Shown here: positions 7,383 through 17,400 of the stretch, one piece after another
Layout of the letters: each line of letters starts with the position of its first letter
How positions within the stretch are numbered: the stretch's first letter is position 1
Assembly: GCF_019670005.1 (NCBI RefSeq)
Contig: NZ_AP019783.1
Coordinates: 3,994,150-4,058,149 of the forward strand
DNA from: Methylomagnum ishizawai
GTDB lineage: Bacteria; Pseudomonadota; Gammaproteobacteria; Methylococcales; Methylococcaceae
DNA: 64,000 nt
Direction: 5' to 3'
Program-made: the position numbers and the translations under genes
The notes under the pieces: generated by a model
Database searches by the model: none
The model's input: the letters and a program-made list of their open reading frames with translations, nothing else
What the model was told of the DNA's origin: nothing

Positions 7383-9707
7383 TTAGCAGTCCGCCGCGGC
7401 CCGCCTGGCCCCGGCCACGAAATCGCGCATCCTGAACATTTCCGCCAGCGCCGCCGAGAACTCCCCCGGCGCGATGTTGAAAGCCTTTTGGACGCCCTCG
7501 CCATGGTTCAGCACGGGTCCGCCATCCTCCGGCAAGACGAACCCCACCGCGTGCCCGAACGAGTCCGCGATAGCCTGTTGCACGCCGTTGATCCAGTTCA
7601 GGGCCAGCACCGCCGTACCCGGCCTGCTGTAGATCGCGTTGTGCAGGCCCGAGCCGTATTCCCCGACGATGATTTCGGCGTTCCGGTACAGGGCCGCTTG
7701 CTCGGGGATGGGCAATGCCTCCGGCCTGACGATGGCCAAGCCGTGCCCACGGGCGATTTCCTCGATTTCCGGGCCGTTCGCCATCCGCCGGTAGGACTTG
7801 GAGAACGCGCCCCTGGAAACGAAGATTTCCCTGGGGAACCGCTTATCCACCCGCCCGGCCTGCGCTTCCGCGTAGCTTTGCATCTGCCGCACCCGCTCTG
7901 GATGGTATTTGTAGCCTGGGTCTATGCTCGGCAACAGGAAATCCCCCCGGTAGCGGATGCCGGGTTCGATGAACACGATTTCGGCCTCCGGCAGGATGGC
8001 TTTGACATAGCCCATGAAGAACCCGGCCCGGTTGCGCTCGAGCAGGAGCGGTGCCCGCCAACCCTGGGCGTATAATTCCTTGATGGTGAAGAGCTTGGGC
8101 ACGGCTTCGGTGAGGAAATGGCCGAAGTTGTTGCAGTTGCCGTGGTAGAAGACGAAGCAGGGTTCGGATAGCGTGATTTCATGGATACCGTGCAACACCG
8201 CCTCGATATCCTTCTTGAGCCAAATACCATCCTCGTAGATTTTCTTGAGATAGCCCGGATAGACGGCGGGATCGAAAAACAACGTCCCGCCCTGGGCGAC
8301 CACCATCATCCCGGCCAAGCAGGCATCCTGGACCTCCACCAGCCGGACCGGCGGGATGGCCAGCTTGGCGAGATGCTTCGCCGCTTCCATGACCTGCGCG
8401 GGGTAGTCCCTGGAAAACGCCATCAGCCGCCCCGCGCCAAGAACGGCACCGGGTCCGGGATGGACGGGGCAGGCCCGCAGTCCTTGCCCGCCCCAGGGTT
8501 CCAATCGGAATCCCGCATCGGAAGCGCCTCGTCCGCTGGCAATATTGGTCCTCAGCCACGCCAACCCCGCCCGGGTCTTTTCGTGGAACCTGAGAATCGC
8601 GTCGTCCTCGACTTCGTTGAAGTCATGACGGGCAAACTCCTCATCGCGCCGGATAAAGCCCGTGCTGTCCATGGGATGGTCCGCTTTTCCCTTGAGCCTT
8701 TTCAGATCCCACTCCCCCCTGGACTTCGTGAAGTAGTGATTGACCTGCGCCACGGCGAGGGTTCCGGTCTGGGCGTAGGGTCCGGACAGGGGCCGGCGCA
8801 ATTCATCCACGGCCGGCCTTTCCCGCATGGCGTGGGCATAAATGCGAACCTCCCCGATATAATCGGCCCGGGCGATGCTTTTCACCAGCTTCGCCCCGAC
8901 GGCGCGGCATTTGCGGAAGCGCTCCATGACCAAGCCCGGCGTCCATTGCTTCAGGCCCGACGATCCGAACAAGCGCCAGCACAGCCCCAGGGCGGTGACA
9001 TCGGGATATTCCCGGAGCATGGCGGGGATATCCGGGTGGTGGAGCGGCACGATGAACTCATCCAGGTCGACGACCGCAATCCATTCGGCCTGTTCCCTCA
9101 ATCGCGCGACGCCCTCGGCATAGGCTTCTTTCTGCGGGTTTGCCGGATGGGCCGACGTGGGCCAGGGGACGTGTTCGACCAGGCCCAGGTCGGCCAGGCG
9201 TCCCAGCATCTCGGTGGTGCCGTCGTCGCTGTCGTTGTCGAAGATCAGGAAATGCTCGACCCCGGCCGCCCGGTGGTAGGCCACCCATTCGTGGAGATAG
9301 GGCGCCTCGTTCTTGGCGATGGCCAGCAGGGCCAGATAATACCGCTTGGGGCGCTCGACGATCCGCACCGGCGCGACATAATCCTCGCCGACGTCGATGA
9401 CCAAGGTCTCTTGCGCGATCCGCGTGCCGTCCAGCGTGACCAGTTCGACCCGGTGGGACTCCGCATCGACGAAGCGCTTGGGAATGCCCAGCGAGTACCC
9501 ATGCCTGCCGTCGCCGATCTTCATCTCGGCGAGCCGCCGCCGCCGGATATTGGCCAGACCTTCCGCGGCCACCTCGCCATCGATCAGCAAGCGCAATCCC
9601 ACGAATTCGGAAGGCCGCGCCGCGTTCCAGACCCACCCGGTCAGATACCCGTCCCTAACGCCGCCATACTCTCCGGCGAAGGCCGTCCCATACTCTTCTA
9701 CTGGCAT
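7383..9707 (-). CDS. Multi-module glycosyltransferase: beta-rich N-domain, GT92/GT2-like and GT61-like domains
   Basis: The 774-aa protein has three recognisable parts. Residues 1-110 form a small beta-rich domain with GYLTGWVWNAARPSE, a module often attached to glycosyltransferases. Residues 120-390 resemble the Glyco_tranf_2_4 family: LAIAKNEAPYLHEWVAYHRAAG, then FDNDSDDGT, then the metal-binding DLDEF at 214-218. Residues 440-770 resemble the GT61/DUF563 family, with NNFGHFLTEAVPKLF at 527-540 and GEYGSGLHN at 682-690. Two sugar-transfer activities in one chain are therefore likely. The start ATG at 9707 is supported by the N-domain, though the ribosome-binding site is weak. The gene leads a two-gene unit with sulfotransferase copy 2. 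Confidence 0.8.
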   Translation of the reverse strand: MPVEEYGTAFAGEYGGVRDGYLTGWVWNAARPSEFVGLRLLIDGEVAAEGLANIRRRRLAEMKIGDGRHGYSLGIPKRFVDAESHRVELVTLDGTRIAQETLVIDVGEDYVAPVRIVERPKRYYLALLAIAKNEAPYLHEWVAYHRAAGVEHFLIFDNDSDDGTTEMLGRLADLGLVEHVPWPTSAHPANPQKEAYAEGVARLREQAEWIAVVDLDEFIVPLHHPDIPAMLREYPDVTALGLCWRLFGSSGLKQWTPGLVMERFRKCRAVGAKLVKSIARADYIGEVRIYAHAMRERPAVDELRRPLSGPYAQTGTLAVAQVNHYFTKSRGEWDLKRLKGKADHPMDSTGFIRRDEEFARHDFNEVEDDAILRFHEKTRAGLAWLRTNIASGRGASDAGFRLEPWGGQGLRACPVHPGPGAVLGAGRLMAFSRDYPAQVMEAAKHLAKLAIPPVRLVEVQDACLAGMMVVAQGGTLFFDPAVYPGYLKKIYEDGIWLKKDIEAVLHGIHEITLSEPCFVFYHGNCNNFGHFLTEAVPKLFTIKELYAQGWRAPLLLERNRAGFFMGYVKAILPEAEIVFIEPGIRYRGDFLLPSIDPGYKYHPERVRQMQSYAEAQAGRVDKRFPREIFVSRGAFSKSYRRMANGPEIEEIARGHGLAIVRPEALPIPEQAALYRNAEIIVGEYGSGLHNAIYSRPGTAVLALNWINGVQQAIADSFGHAVGFVLPEDGGPVLNHGEGVQKAFNIAPGEFSAALAEMFRMRDFVAGARRAAADC

Positions 9708-9794
9708 GTCATCTTCGCTCGATTTGATTTGATTGGATTACCATTATTGAGGAACCCCGGACGGCAGCCGGGAATGCCCGGTTACCCACCTAGT

Positions 9795-9823
9795 ATAATA
9801 ATCTTGGCCTGGATCGACCCGAA
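9795..9823 (-). promoter_or_regulatory. Candidate promoter for the 774-aa glycosyltransferase gene
   Basis: Read on the minus strand, TATTAT (9800-9795) stands 17 bases downstream of TTCGGG (9823-9818), in a locally AT-rich patch. The -10 is good and the -35 poor, so this is only a candidate. Confidence 0.25.
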
Positions 9824-9876
9824 CCCTGGGGACGGCGACTGGGATTAAACCCCACCCCCCGGATTCTACTCCGCCA

Positions 9877-11367
9877 TTAGGGGTGTTTCGGGGCCGCCCG
9901 CCGCCTACGCAATGCCGTTATCCCCAATACCAGCCCCACGCCCACCACCACCGGCCCATCCCCCCACAGCACATAGGGCGTCCGCCCCCGCATCGGCACG
10001 AAGCTGCCGGTGACCTCGGCCTCCTGGAATAAGGGGGCCGTGGCGGCGATGCGTCCCCGGTCGGTGATGAGCGCGGTCACGCCGCTGTTGGTGGCGCGGA
10101 GCATCCAGCGGCCCGTTTCCAGGGCGCGCATCCGCGCCATTTGCGCGTGCTGGTGCGGGGCGGCGGAATCGCCGAACCAAGCGTCGTTGGTGACATTGAC
10201 CAGATAGGCCGCTGCCGGCAAACCCAGCAAGGATTCCTGGCCGAACACATCCTCGTAGCAAATCGAAGCCGCCAGCGGATAGCCCGCCGCCTTGAGCGGG
10301 ATTTGGTCGTCCCCGCCCGCGCCGAAATCGGACAAGGGGATTTGGAGGATATCCAACACCCAGCCCAGCAGCGGACGCCAGGGCACATATTCGCCCAAGG
10401 GCACCAGATGCCGCTTGAAATAGAAGCCGGATGTACCGCCCAGCGCGACGATGGAATTGAAATAACGGTCCTGGGCCGGATCGTAATAGGGGATGCCGAG
10501 CAAAAGGTCGGTGCCGTGTTGCCGCGCCTCCGTTTCCAGGTCGGCGAGGAAGCTGTCCTTGATTTGCTGGTAGAACGCCGGGACCGCCGTTTCCGGCCAG
10601 ACGACCAGTTGGGCGTCCCAATGCCGGCGGGTCAGGCCGGTATAGAGCGCCAGGGTTTCGCGCTGGAATTGCGGCTCCCATTTCCTGTTCTGCGGAATAT
10701 TGCCCTGGAGCAGGGCGGCCCGGATCGGTGGCCCGGCGGCTTCGGTCCAATGCACCCGCTCCAAGGCCGCGCACAGCCCCAGGAACAAGACCAAGCCGAT
10801 ACTCGCCAACCGCCGCGGGCTCCCGGACAACCGGAACAACGCCAGCGCCCCGCCCGCCACCAGCGCCAGCGCCCAACCCACGCCATAGCTCCCGAACAGC
10901 GGGGCCAAGGCTCCCAAGGGCGTATCGATCTGGCTATAGCCGATTTGCAGCCAGGGGAACCCGGTCGGCAGCCAGCTCCTGAGCCAATCGGCCAGGGTAT
11001 ACGCCGCCGGCAACAGGACCAGCAGCTTGAACACCGGACCGTAGCCCCGCCCCAACCAGGCGGCCAGCCCACCCGCGAAGCCCGGATAGGGCGACCAGAA
11101 CAACACGAACAACGCGGTCAAGCCGACCGCCTCGGGCACGCTGGCTCCACCGAACCGATGCATGCTGATATAGACCCAGGACGCCCCCACCCCGAACTGC
11201 CCCAGCCCGAACAGGAAACCCCGCCAGAACGCCCGCCCCGGCCCGGCCCGCCCCCACGCGGCGAACAACAGCATCAGCGCCACCACCGCCAGCGCGGGCT
11301 GGTCGTAGGGCGCGAAGGCGAAGGGCAGCAGCAAGCCGCCCGCGAGGGCCAGGAGGTCGAACAGCAC
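9877..11367 (-). CDS. lnt: Apolipoprotein N-acyltransferase
   Basis: Lnt adds the third acyl chain to the N-terminal cysteine of outer-membrane lipoproteins at the periplasmic face of the inner membrane. The 496-aa protein has an N-terminal multi-helix membrane region (about residues 1-200) followed by a nitrilase-type domain. The catalytic triad can be placed at E259 (VVWPETAVPAF), K318 (FYFKRHLVPLGE) and C370 (ASICYEDVFG), and a last membrane helix lies at the C-terminus. It is the last gene of the miaB-phoH-ybeY-corC-lnt set and follows corC by 14 bases, an arrangement common in gammaproteobacteria. Confidence 0.95.
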   Translation of the reverse strand: MLFDLLALAGGLLLPFAFAPYDQPALAVVALMLLFAAWGRAGPGRAFWRGFLFGLGQFGVGASWVYISMHRFGGASVPEAVGLTALFVLFWSPYPGFAGGLAAWLGRGYGPVFKLLVLLPAAYTLADWLRSWLPTGFPWLQIGYSQIDTPLGALAPLFGSYGVGWALALVAGGALALFRLSGSPRRLASIGLVLFLGLCAALERVHWTEAAGPPIRAALLQGNIPQNRKWEPQFQRETLALYTGLTRRHWDAQLVVWPETAVPAFYQQIKDSFLADLETEARQHGTDLLLGIPYYDPAQDRYFNSIVALGGTSGFYFKRHLVPLGEYVPWRPLLGWVLDILQIPLSDFGAGGDDQIPLKAAGYPLAASICYEDVFGQESLLGLPAAAYLVNVTNDAWFGDSAAPHQHAQMARMRALETGRWMLRATNSGVTALITDRGRIAATAPLFQEAEVTGSFVPMRGRTPYVLWGDGPVVVGVGLVLGITALRRRRAAPKHP

Positions 11368-11381
11368 GGGCGGGGTCGCTC

Positions 11382-12248
11382 TCAGTGGTGGGACTGGGAA
11401 GGTTCGGGCCGGTTGTCCGGCGACGGCAGCAGCACCAGCTTCAACAGATGGACGCGGCGGTTGTCCGAGCGCAGCACGATGAAGCGGAAAGGCCCGATCT
11501 CCACCTTTTCGCCGCGCTTGGGCACATGGCCGATATGGTGGACGATCAAACCGCCCACGGTGTCGAACTGGTCGTCGTTGAGGTCGGCCCCGAAGTACCG
11601 GTTGAATTCGTCGATGGGGGCCAGGGCCTTGAGGGTGAATTCGCGGTCGTTCTTGCGGAAGATATATTCCTCCTCGCCGAAATCGTGTTCGTCCTCGATC
11701 TCGCCGACGATCTGCTCCAGCACATCCTCGATGGTGACCAGCCCCGCCGCCGCCCCGTATTCGTCCACCACGATGGCCATATGGCTACGGCTGGAACGGA
11801 ATTCCCGCAACAGCACGTTGAGCCGCTTGCTTTCCGGCACGAACAGGGCTTGGCGCATGATTTCCACAACCTTGCGCGAGCGGTCCTTGAGGCTGTGGAT
11901 CAGGAGGTCCTTGACCAGGAGGACGCCGACGACCTCGGTGCGGTCCTCGCCGATGACGGGATAGCGGGAATGGGCGGATTCGGCGACCAGGGGGAAGATA
12001 TCTTCGAGGGGGGCGTCTTGGGAGACGACGATCATTTGCGAGCGGGGGATCATGATATCGCGGACCCTTTGCTCGGACACCTGCATGACGCCTTCGATCA
12101 TGCCCAGGGCTTCCGGGTCCAGGAGGTTGCGCTTCTGCGCCGCCCTCAGCAATTCCAACAAATCCTCCCGGTCCTCGGGCTGGCCCGACAGGAAATGACT
12201 TAGCCGTTCGAGCCAACTTCGGTGTTCGCCCGATTGCTCATCGCTCAT
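11382..12248 (-). CDS. corC: CorC/YbeX family CBS-domain protein
   Basis: The 288-aa protein has a CBS-domain pair (about residues 60-190, beginning [11 protein letters not shown]), an adjoining [28 protein letters not shown] segment, and a C-terminal CorC_HlyC transporter-associated domain (about 200-280). No membrane helices are present, so it is the soluble form, proposed to act in Mg/Co efflux or membrane homeostasis with Lnt. The ATG overlaps the ybeY stop codon by four bases, indicating translational coupling. Confidence 0.92.
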   Translation of the reverse strand: MSDEQSGEHRSWLERLSHFLSGQPEDREDLLELLRAAQKRNLLDPEALGMIEGVMQVSEQRVRDIMIPRSQMIVVSQDAPLEDIFPLVAESAHSRYPVIGEDRTEVVGVLLVKDLLIHSLKDRSRKVVEIMRQALFVPESKRLNVLLREFRSSRSHMAIVVDEYGAAAGLVTIEDVLEQIVGEIEDEHDFGEEEYIFRKNDREFTLKALAPIDEFNRYFGADLNDDQFDTVGGLIVHHIGHVPKRGEKVEIGPFRFIVLRSDNRRVHLLKLVLLPSPDNRPEPSQSHH

Positions 12249-12715
12249 GATTGCGTCGCCTCAGCGTCGTAGGGATTGGGAAAGCCTAATCGGTCGAGGA
12301 TGGCGATTTCCTCGGCCTCCATGGCCTCGGCCTCGCCGTCCTCGATATGGTCGTAGCCTTGGAGGTGCAGCATCCCATGCACCACCATATGCGCCCAATG
12401 GGCCTCCGGGGCCTTGCCTTGCTCGGCCGCCTCGCGTTCGACCACGGCGGCGCAGACGACCAGATCGCCCAGGAAGGCGCCGTATTCCGCCTCGGGCAAG
12501 CCTTCCGGCGGCTCGAACGGGAAACTCAGCACATTGGTCGGGCCGGATTTGTGGCGGTAGGTCTGGTTCAACTCGGCGCTCTCGGCCTCGTCCACCACGC
12601 GGAGATAGACCTCGGCGTCCCCGTCCGGGGCGGCGGCCTCGGCCCAGCGTTGGAATTGCGCCGCGTCCGGGAGGGAGTCCGCCGTGCTGGCGTTCTCGAT
12701 ATCGATCTGGATCAT
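12245..12715 (-). CDS. ybeY: Endoribonuclease YbeY
   Basis: YbeY is a zinc-dependent RNase involved in 16S rRNA 3' maturation and ribosome quality control. The 156-aa protein carries the metal-binding motif [11 protein letters not shown] (H113, H117, H123) and the upstream [12 protein letters not shown] signature near residue 61. The length is normal. Its ATG overlaps the phoH stop and its stop overlaps the corC start, both by four bases, so the three genes are translationally coupled. Confidence 0.95.
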   Translation of the reverse strand: MIQIDIENASTADSLPDAAQFQRWAEAAAPDGDAEVYLRVVDEAESAELNQTYRHKSGPTNVLSFPFEPPEGLPEAEYGAFLGDLVVCAAVVEREAAEQGKAPEAHWAHMVVHGMLHLQGYDHIEDGEAEAMEAEEIAILDRLGFPNPYDAEATQS

Positions 12716-14775
12716 AGCTCTTTCGGATGCGCCCGTTCGTAGGCTTCGTAGGCGGCGACGATGCGCTGCACCAGGGGATGGCGCACCACGTCCTGCGAGG
12801 TGAAGAAGGTGAAGCTGATGCCATCCACCTCCTTGAGGACTTCCAACACATGGCGGAGGCCCGATTCCTTGCTGCGCGGCAGGTCGATCTGGGTGATATC
12901 GCCGGTGATGACGGCCTTGGAACCGAAGCCGACGCGGGTCAGGAACATCTTGATCTGCTCGGTGGTGGTGTTCTGGGCCTCGTCGAGGATGATGAAGGAG
13001 CCGTTCAAGGTGTTGTGGGTGAGGATGAAATCGTCGGTGACATACAGGCTATCAGGGGCGGCGACCCGGATACATTGGGTCGGCACCGTCCCCGCCGGTT
13101 CGATAGCGCGGATAAACCGTACCGGACGCCCGCCGCCGTGTTCGGCATAACGCGCCGCCTTGCGCTGCAAGCGGAACGGCGGCATGCCTTCCGGCAAGCG
13201 GATTTCGAGGATATAGGCATCGGCACGGTGATGGACCGCCCTGCCCCGTGCCAAACCGGGCTTGCGGCCTTCGGCGAGGCGCACATGCCAATAAACCACC
13301 CCGCCCAAGGACCGTACCAAATCGATCACATCGTCGCGGAGGCGCGGAGAAGCGGTCGAATACTGCGCCCGGCAAGTCCGGCCTTCCTGGATGCAAGCCG
13401 TGCCATCGGTATCGAGCAAGCCCTGCAACACCGCCAACCGGACTTCCGCGCTATTGCGGAGATAGGCTTTGGGAATGAATTTGGTATTGGAGCGGGTGCC
13501 TTCCAAGCCCAGTGCCCGCAAAGCCAGCGTGGCCGGATTGGGAACCGCGCCACAACGCCCGCCATCGCCATACCTCAGCACATAATCGGTCCCGGCTTTA
13601 TAGGCCAAGCGCACGCCCCAAGGCTCCAAAGCGGCATCGAGCGCGACCGCCAATTCGGGATCGGCGGTGGCGAAAGCGGGCGTGGTTTTGCCGGTGATGC
13701 AGCCATCGCCCAGCAACAAGCCCAAGGCATAGGGATCGAGCGGTACGGCCTGGACCGGGAAGGCCGCCGGGGCCGAGAGCAAAGGCAATTCATAGCGGTA
13801 TTGATGGAAACACTTGAGGTTGCCGCGTAGCTCGGCGGTCCGCATGACCCGGTGGCCCTTGTTGCGGCGTTTGTCCGAGGCGGTCAGCACCGACCACAGA
13901 TGTTCGCCACAGGCCAAAGTGGACGCGCCATCGGTCATCGTCACCCGGAACACTTCCTTCTCGCCCTGGGGATAGACGCCCAACACCTGGGTGGGCCTGC
14001 CGTCCGAACCGATCACCTCGTCGCCGGGTTCCAGATCGCCCATGGCCCGCCAGCCTTGCGGGGTCAGGACTTGGCTGGTGAGCGGCTGCGCCCGCCCGCG
14101 CATGAACGCCAGCGGCGCGACCTCGATCACATTGCGCTCGATCAGCTTGGCGACCCGCTCGAAGCCCAGCATCTCGTACAAGGCATCGTAGAGCGGACGC
14201 AGATAGGGATCGACCTTCTGCGCCATGTCGCCCGGCAGGAAGCCGAGCTTCTCGCCCGCCTCCACGGCGGGCCGGGCCAGGATCAAGCGCCGGACCTGCT
14301 CGGTTTCCAGCGCCTCGACGGCGGCGGCGACGGCCAGATAGGTCTTGCCGGTACCGGCCGGGCCGACCCCGAAATTGATATCGTGTTCCTGGATGCTCTT
14401 GAGGTAGCGCTGCTGGTTCGCGCCCTTGGGCTTGATGGTGCCGCGCTTGGTCTGGATGGTGACGGTCCCGGCGGGTTCCCCATCCTGCTTGAGCATGGCC
14501 GCGAGGTTGGCGTCCTGGAGCGAGAGATGCACCCGCTCGGGCGTGATGAGTTCGTGGCGGGCGGCGTCGAACAGGCTTTGGATCAACTTGCCCGCCGCCT
14601 GGGCGGGTTGGTTGGCCCCGATGATCTCGAAATGGTTGCCGCGGTTGGAGATTTCGACCCCGAGACGCCGCTCGATCTGGCGCAGGTGTTCGTCGAATTG
14701 GCCGCAGAGACTCGCCAGCCGGTCGTTGTCGGCGGGCTCCAAGGTGAGGTGCAAGGTGGAGAGTTGGTTATGCAA
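12712..14775 (-). CDS. phoH: PhoH-like ATPase interrupted by an intein
   Basis: PhoH (YbeZ) is a P-loop ATPase that partners YbeY in RNA metabolism. The frame is 687 aa, about twice the usual length. The extein halves are residues 1-228 and 589-687. The first carries Walker A GPAGTGKT at 138-145 and ends PLAFMRGR. The second starts [16 protein letters not shown] and holds the Walker B region. Joined, they restore the family's [16 protein letters not shown] with no residue lost. The spliced protein would be 327 aa. The start lies inside the 3' end of miaB (8-base overlap). Confidence 0.93.
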   Translation of the reverse strand: MHNQLSTLHLTLEPADNDRLASLCGQFDEHLRQIERRLGVEISNRGNHFEIIGANQPAQAAGKLIQSLFDAARHELITPERVHLSLQDANLAAMLKQDGEPAGTVTIQTKRGTIKPKGANQQRYLKSIQEHDINFGVGPAGTGKTYLAVAAAVEALETEQVRRLILARPAVEAGEKLGFLPGDMAQKVDPYLRPLYDALYEMLGFERVAKLIERNVIEVAPLAFMRGRAQPLTSQVLTPQGWRAMGDLEPGDEVIGSDGRPTQVLGVYPQGEKEVFRVTMTDGASTLACGEHLWSVLTASDKRRNKGHRVMRTAELRGNLKCFHQYRYELPLLSAPAAFPVQAVPLDPYALGLLLGDGCITGKTTPAFATADPELAVALDAALEPWGVRLAYKAGTDYVLRYGDGGRCGAVPNPATLALRALGLEGTRSNTKFIPKAYLRNSAEVRLAVLQGLLDTDGTACIQEGRTCRAQYSTASPRLRDDVIDLVRSLGGVVYWHVRLAEGRKPGLARGRAVHHRADAYILEIRLPEGMPPFRLQRKAARYAEHGGGRPVRFIRAIEPAGTVPTQCIRVAAPDSLYVTDDFILTHNTLNGSFIILDEAQNTTTEQIKMFLTRVGFGSKAVITGDITQIDLPRSKESGLRHVLEVLKEVDGISFTFFTSQDVVRHPLVQRIVAAYEAYERAHPKEL
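13012..14091 (-). mobile_element. In-frame intein with LAGLIDADG endonuclease inside phoH
   Basis: These 360 residues (A229 to N588 of the phoH product) have intein blocks in order: block A at the start, with [19 protein letters not shown]; a block B histidine at H292 in CGEHLW; two LAGLIDADG-type motifs, LGLLLGDG (351-358, D357) and QGLLDTDG (451-458, D455/D457); and a C-terminal block ending ILTHN with H587-N588. The first residue is Ala instead of the usual Cys or Ser, and the +1 extein residue is Thr. Ala-first inteins are known to splice by direct attack of the +1 nucleophile. The boundaries are fixed by the uninterrupted PhoH sequence. Insertion is between Walker A and Walker B, at MRGR/TLN, a conserved site typical of intein homing. 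No frameshift is seen, so splicing and homing may both be active. Confidence 0.92.
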
Positions 14776-16150
14776 GTGTTGTAGTCGGATGGCGGGTTGC
14801 AGGAATGGAAAAATCGGGATCGTGGGTATCGACCCAGCGGCCCCGCAGCGAATTCGGTAGGGCTTCGGTAATCAGCACATCGACGAACTGGCCGATGAGC
14901 TTGGCGTTCCCCGAGAAATTCACCACGCGGTTGTTTTCGGTGCGCCCGGAAAGCTGCTCGTAGTCCTTGCGCGACACGCCCTCCACCAAGACCCGCTGCA
15001 CCGTGTGCAGCATCCCGCGCGAAATATCGGCGGCCTGGGCGGCGATGCGGGCTTGCAGGCGGGCGAGGCGTTCGCGCTTCACCGCCACCGGCACCGTGTC
15101 CTCCATGGCGGCGGCGGGCGTACCCGGCCTCGGGCTGTAGAGGAAACTATAGGACTGGTCGAAGCCCAGGCGTTCGATCAAATCCATCGTGTCCTCGAAG
15201 TCCTGGTCGGTTTCGCCGGGGAAGCCCACGATGAAATCCGAAGACAGGCTCAAGCCCGGACGGGCGGCGCGGAGGCGCTCGATCTTGGCGATATAGTCCT
15301 CGCGGGTATGGCCGCGTTTCATCAGGCCCAGGATGCGGTTGCTGCCGCTTTGCACCGGCAAGTGTAGATGGCCCGCCAGCAGCGGGAGCTCCGCGTAGGC
15401 GTCGATCAGGCTGTCGCCGACTTCGTTGGGGTGGGACGTGGTGAAACGGATGCGGCCTATCCCTTCGATGGCGGCGACGTAGTTCAGCAACAGGCCGAAA
15501 TCGGCGATATCGCCCTCGTCGGTCGCGCCCCGGTAGGCATTGACGTTCTGGCCCAACAGCACCACCTCGCGCACGCCCTGTTCGGCCAGGATCGCGATCT
15601 CGGCGATGACATCGTCGAGCGGGCGGCTGATTTCCTCGCCGCGGGTATAGGGCACCACGCAGAATGTGCAGTATTTGCTGCATCCTTCCATGATCGACAC
15701 GAAGGCTTTCGGGCCTTCGGCGCGGGGTTCGGGGAGAGCGTCGAATTTTTCGATTTCCGGGAAGGAGATATCGATGGCGGGCTTATGCTGGGTACGGACC
15801 TGTTCCAGCAATTGCGGCAGGCGGTGCAGCGTTTGCGGGCCGAACACCAGATCGACGAAGGGCGCGCGTTTTTGCAGGGCCTCGCCTTCCTGGCTGGCCA
15901 CACAGCCGCCGACGCCGATGACGACGCCGGGGCGCTTGTTCTTCAGGGGACGCCAGCGGCCCAATTCGGAAAATACCTTTTCCTGCGCTTTTTCGCGCAC
16001 CGAGCAGGTATTGAGCAGGAGCACGTCGGCTTGTTCGGGATCGGTGGTGAGTTCGAACCCGTGGGACGCGTGGAGTACGTCGCGCATCTTGGCGGAATCG
16101 TACTCGTTCATTTGGCAGCCCAGGGTTTCGATATACAGTTTCTGTGTCAT
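14768..16150 (-). CDS. miaB: tRNA-2-methylthio-N6-dimethylallyladenosine synthase MiaB
   Basis: MiaB is a radical-SAM enzyme that methylthiolates i6A37 of tRNAs. The 460-aa product has an N-terminal UPF0004 domain with cluster ligands C12 (LGCQMN), C49 (NTCSVREKA) and C83 (GCVASQEG). The radical-SAM motif is at C157, C161 and C164 (CSKYCTFC), and a C-terminal TRAM domain lies near residues 380-445. I start at ATG 16150, which gives the family N-terminus [18 protein letters not shown]; the open frame upstream has no homologous content. It heads the operon through lnt. Confidence 0.96.
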   Translation of the reverse strand: MTQKLYIETLGCQMNEYDSAKMRDVLHASHGFELTTDPEQADVLLLNTCSVREKAQEKVFSELGRWRPLKNKRPGVVIGVGGCVASQEGEALQKRAPFVDLVFGPQTLHRLPQLLEQVRTQHKPAIDISFPEIEKFDALPEPRAEGPKAFVSIMEGCSKYCTFCVVPYTRGEEISRPLDDVIAEIAILAEQGVREVVLLGQNVNAYRGATDEGDIADFGLLLNYVAAIEGIGRIRFTTSHPNEVGDSLIDAYAELPLLAGHLHLPVQSGSNRILGLMKRGHTREDYIAKIERLRAARPGLSLSSDFIVGFPGETDQDFEDTMDLIERLGFDQSYSFLYSPRPGTPAAAMEDTVPVAVKRERLARLQARIAAQAADISRGMLHTVQRVLVEGVSRKDYEQLSGRTENNRVVNFSGNAKLIGQFVDVLITEALPNSLRGRWVDTHDPDFSIPATRHPTTTLA

Positions 16151-16280
16151 CAAGGTGCGAGCGGGGGTAGGCGATAACGCGATTCTACCAAATTTCGCCG
16201 CCTTCCCCCGCCCCCCGTCAAACCCCGGCGAATTCCGGGAAACGGACACCCCATCCAGGGCGATCCGCTCCCGCATTCCA

Positions 16281-16820
16281 TCACGCCGCCGAGTCCCACA
16301 GGATTCTTAAGGGATTGACGAGGTTGGAGCCTTCCTGCACCAAGCGGGCTTCCGGATGCCGCGCGGCCATCAGCGTTTTGATGTCCTGCTCCCGCTGGCG
16401 GCGCACATCGACCAGGATCAGGTTTTGGCCGGCATCGATGGCGTCGTGGAACTTGGCGATGGCTTGATTTTCCCGCGCCAGCCCGGCCAAACCGCCGATC
16501 CAGGTGCCGAACATCGCGATGAAGCCGAAGATCACCAAGTACATGAAACCGCTGGTTTCCGGCCCGAACACTTCCATTTCCCTGGCGTAGAGGGTGGCGA
16601 AGAACGCCAGGACCACGCCTATAAGGGCACCGAATTCGGCGTGACACACCACATCCTGTTTATGGAACAGGTTGGCCCCGTGGATGTGGCGGCGATAAAG
16701 CCCCGCCTCATCCTTGCTGATGACATGGAAATTCCAATCGGTGATTCCCGCTTGATGGATATCGTTGGAGATCGCCTCGGTGCTGTCCAGGTTGTCGGTG
16801 AGATAGTACAAACGTTTCAT
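16281..16820 (-). CDS. Small membrane protein, DUF1269/general-stress-like
   Basis: The 179-aa product has a short N-terminal alpha/beta domain ([20 protein letters not shown]) that resembles proteins of the DUF1269 or YflT-type stress group. Two membrane segments follow (about 63-79 and 92-115), then a cytoplasmic tail. I place the start at ATG 16820, which has GGAGGTGG two bases upstream; the frame continues upstream without a better site. Its function is unknown. The promoter region holds a 7-bp inverted repeat (separate entry), so expression may be controlled. Confidence 0.65.
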   Translation of the reverse strand: MKRLYYLTDNLDSTEAISNDIHQAGITDWNFHVISKDEAGLYRRHIHGANLFHKQDVVCHAEFGALIGVVLAFFATLYAREMEVFGPETSGFMYLVIFGFIAMFGTWIGGLAGLARENQAIAKFHDAIDAGQNLILVDVRRQREQDIKTLMAARHPEARLVQEGSNLVNPLRILWDSAA

Positions 16821-16853
16821 AACCACCTCCGCGCTGCGCTTTCGCCATTGAAA

Positions 16854-16872
16854 GGGAAACAATCCGTTTCCC
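16854..16872 (-). promoter_or_regulatory. Inverted repeat in the leader of the small membrane-protein gene
   Basis: GGGAAAC (16854-16860) and GTTTCCC (16866-16872) form a perfect 7-bp inverted repeat with a 5-base spacer, 34 bases upstream of the ATG at 16820. It could be an operator or a leader hairpin; nothing else in the window repeats it that I noticed. Confidence 0.3.
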
Positions 16873-17343
16873 GCCAAAACCTTTTATTAACACCTGGATC
16901 GGCTGGCGTCAAGGCTTTCTTGGGTGGCGGACGCAAGCATGGCCTCGATTCCGAGTATCAAAAATCCGTCAAGTTTCAAGGCGATTATCCACCTTGCGGA
17001 GTGACAACGAGGTATGTCACAAATTGCATGGACGATAACCACTGCCCACGCCAACCAACACCGTGTTTCCATCTTGCCCACTTATCGAGGATCCGCGTAT
17101 GCCCTGCCGTCTTTCGCGGTCGATAAACCGTGTATCGCCTCCAGAGCCCTGGCGCGCGAGCGCTATGGTGTTCGGCGAACCATGGTTGACAGTTCCAGCG
17201 GGCTTGAAGTTTCCAAATGATGGCGGGGCCGCGGGCATGGTTAGCACAATGCGATCACATGGCTTTCATATTGTTTTTCGCCGGGATTTTTCAAACATCA
17301 ACCACCGGATTCAATATTAACCTGGGAGGACATCCTATCGGAT

Positions 17344-17372
17344 TTGATCAATGGATACCGTACTTTCATAAA
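17344..17372 (+). promoter_or_regulatory. Candidate promoter upstream of the repetitive orphan gene
   Basis: TTGATC (17344-17349) and CATAAA (17367-17372) are 17 bases apart, each matching four of six consensus bases. They would place the transcript start about 20 bases before the ATG at 17401. Confidence 0.25.
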
Positions 17373-17400
17373 CCGTATTTCAACCTATGGAGCAAGAATA

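Larger units (their letters stand above)
16821..17400. other. Gene-free 580-base intergenic region
   Basis: Divergent genes flank this stretch. I see a 7-bp palindrome near the left gene and a weak promoter pair near the right gene (separate entries). Short frames exist but none has both a ribosome-binding site and protein-like sequence. Base composition is more AT-rich than the flanks, especially 17260-17400. Confidence 0.6.

Noticed and set aside
10141-11964. 607-codon plus-strand frame across lnt and corC
   Set aside because: It spans two well-supported minus-strand genes and has the Arg/Gln/Pro-rich composition of a shadow.
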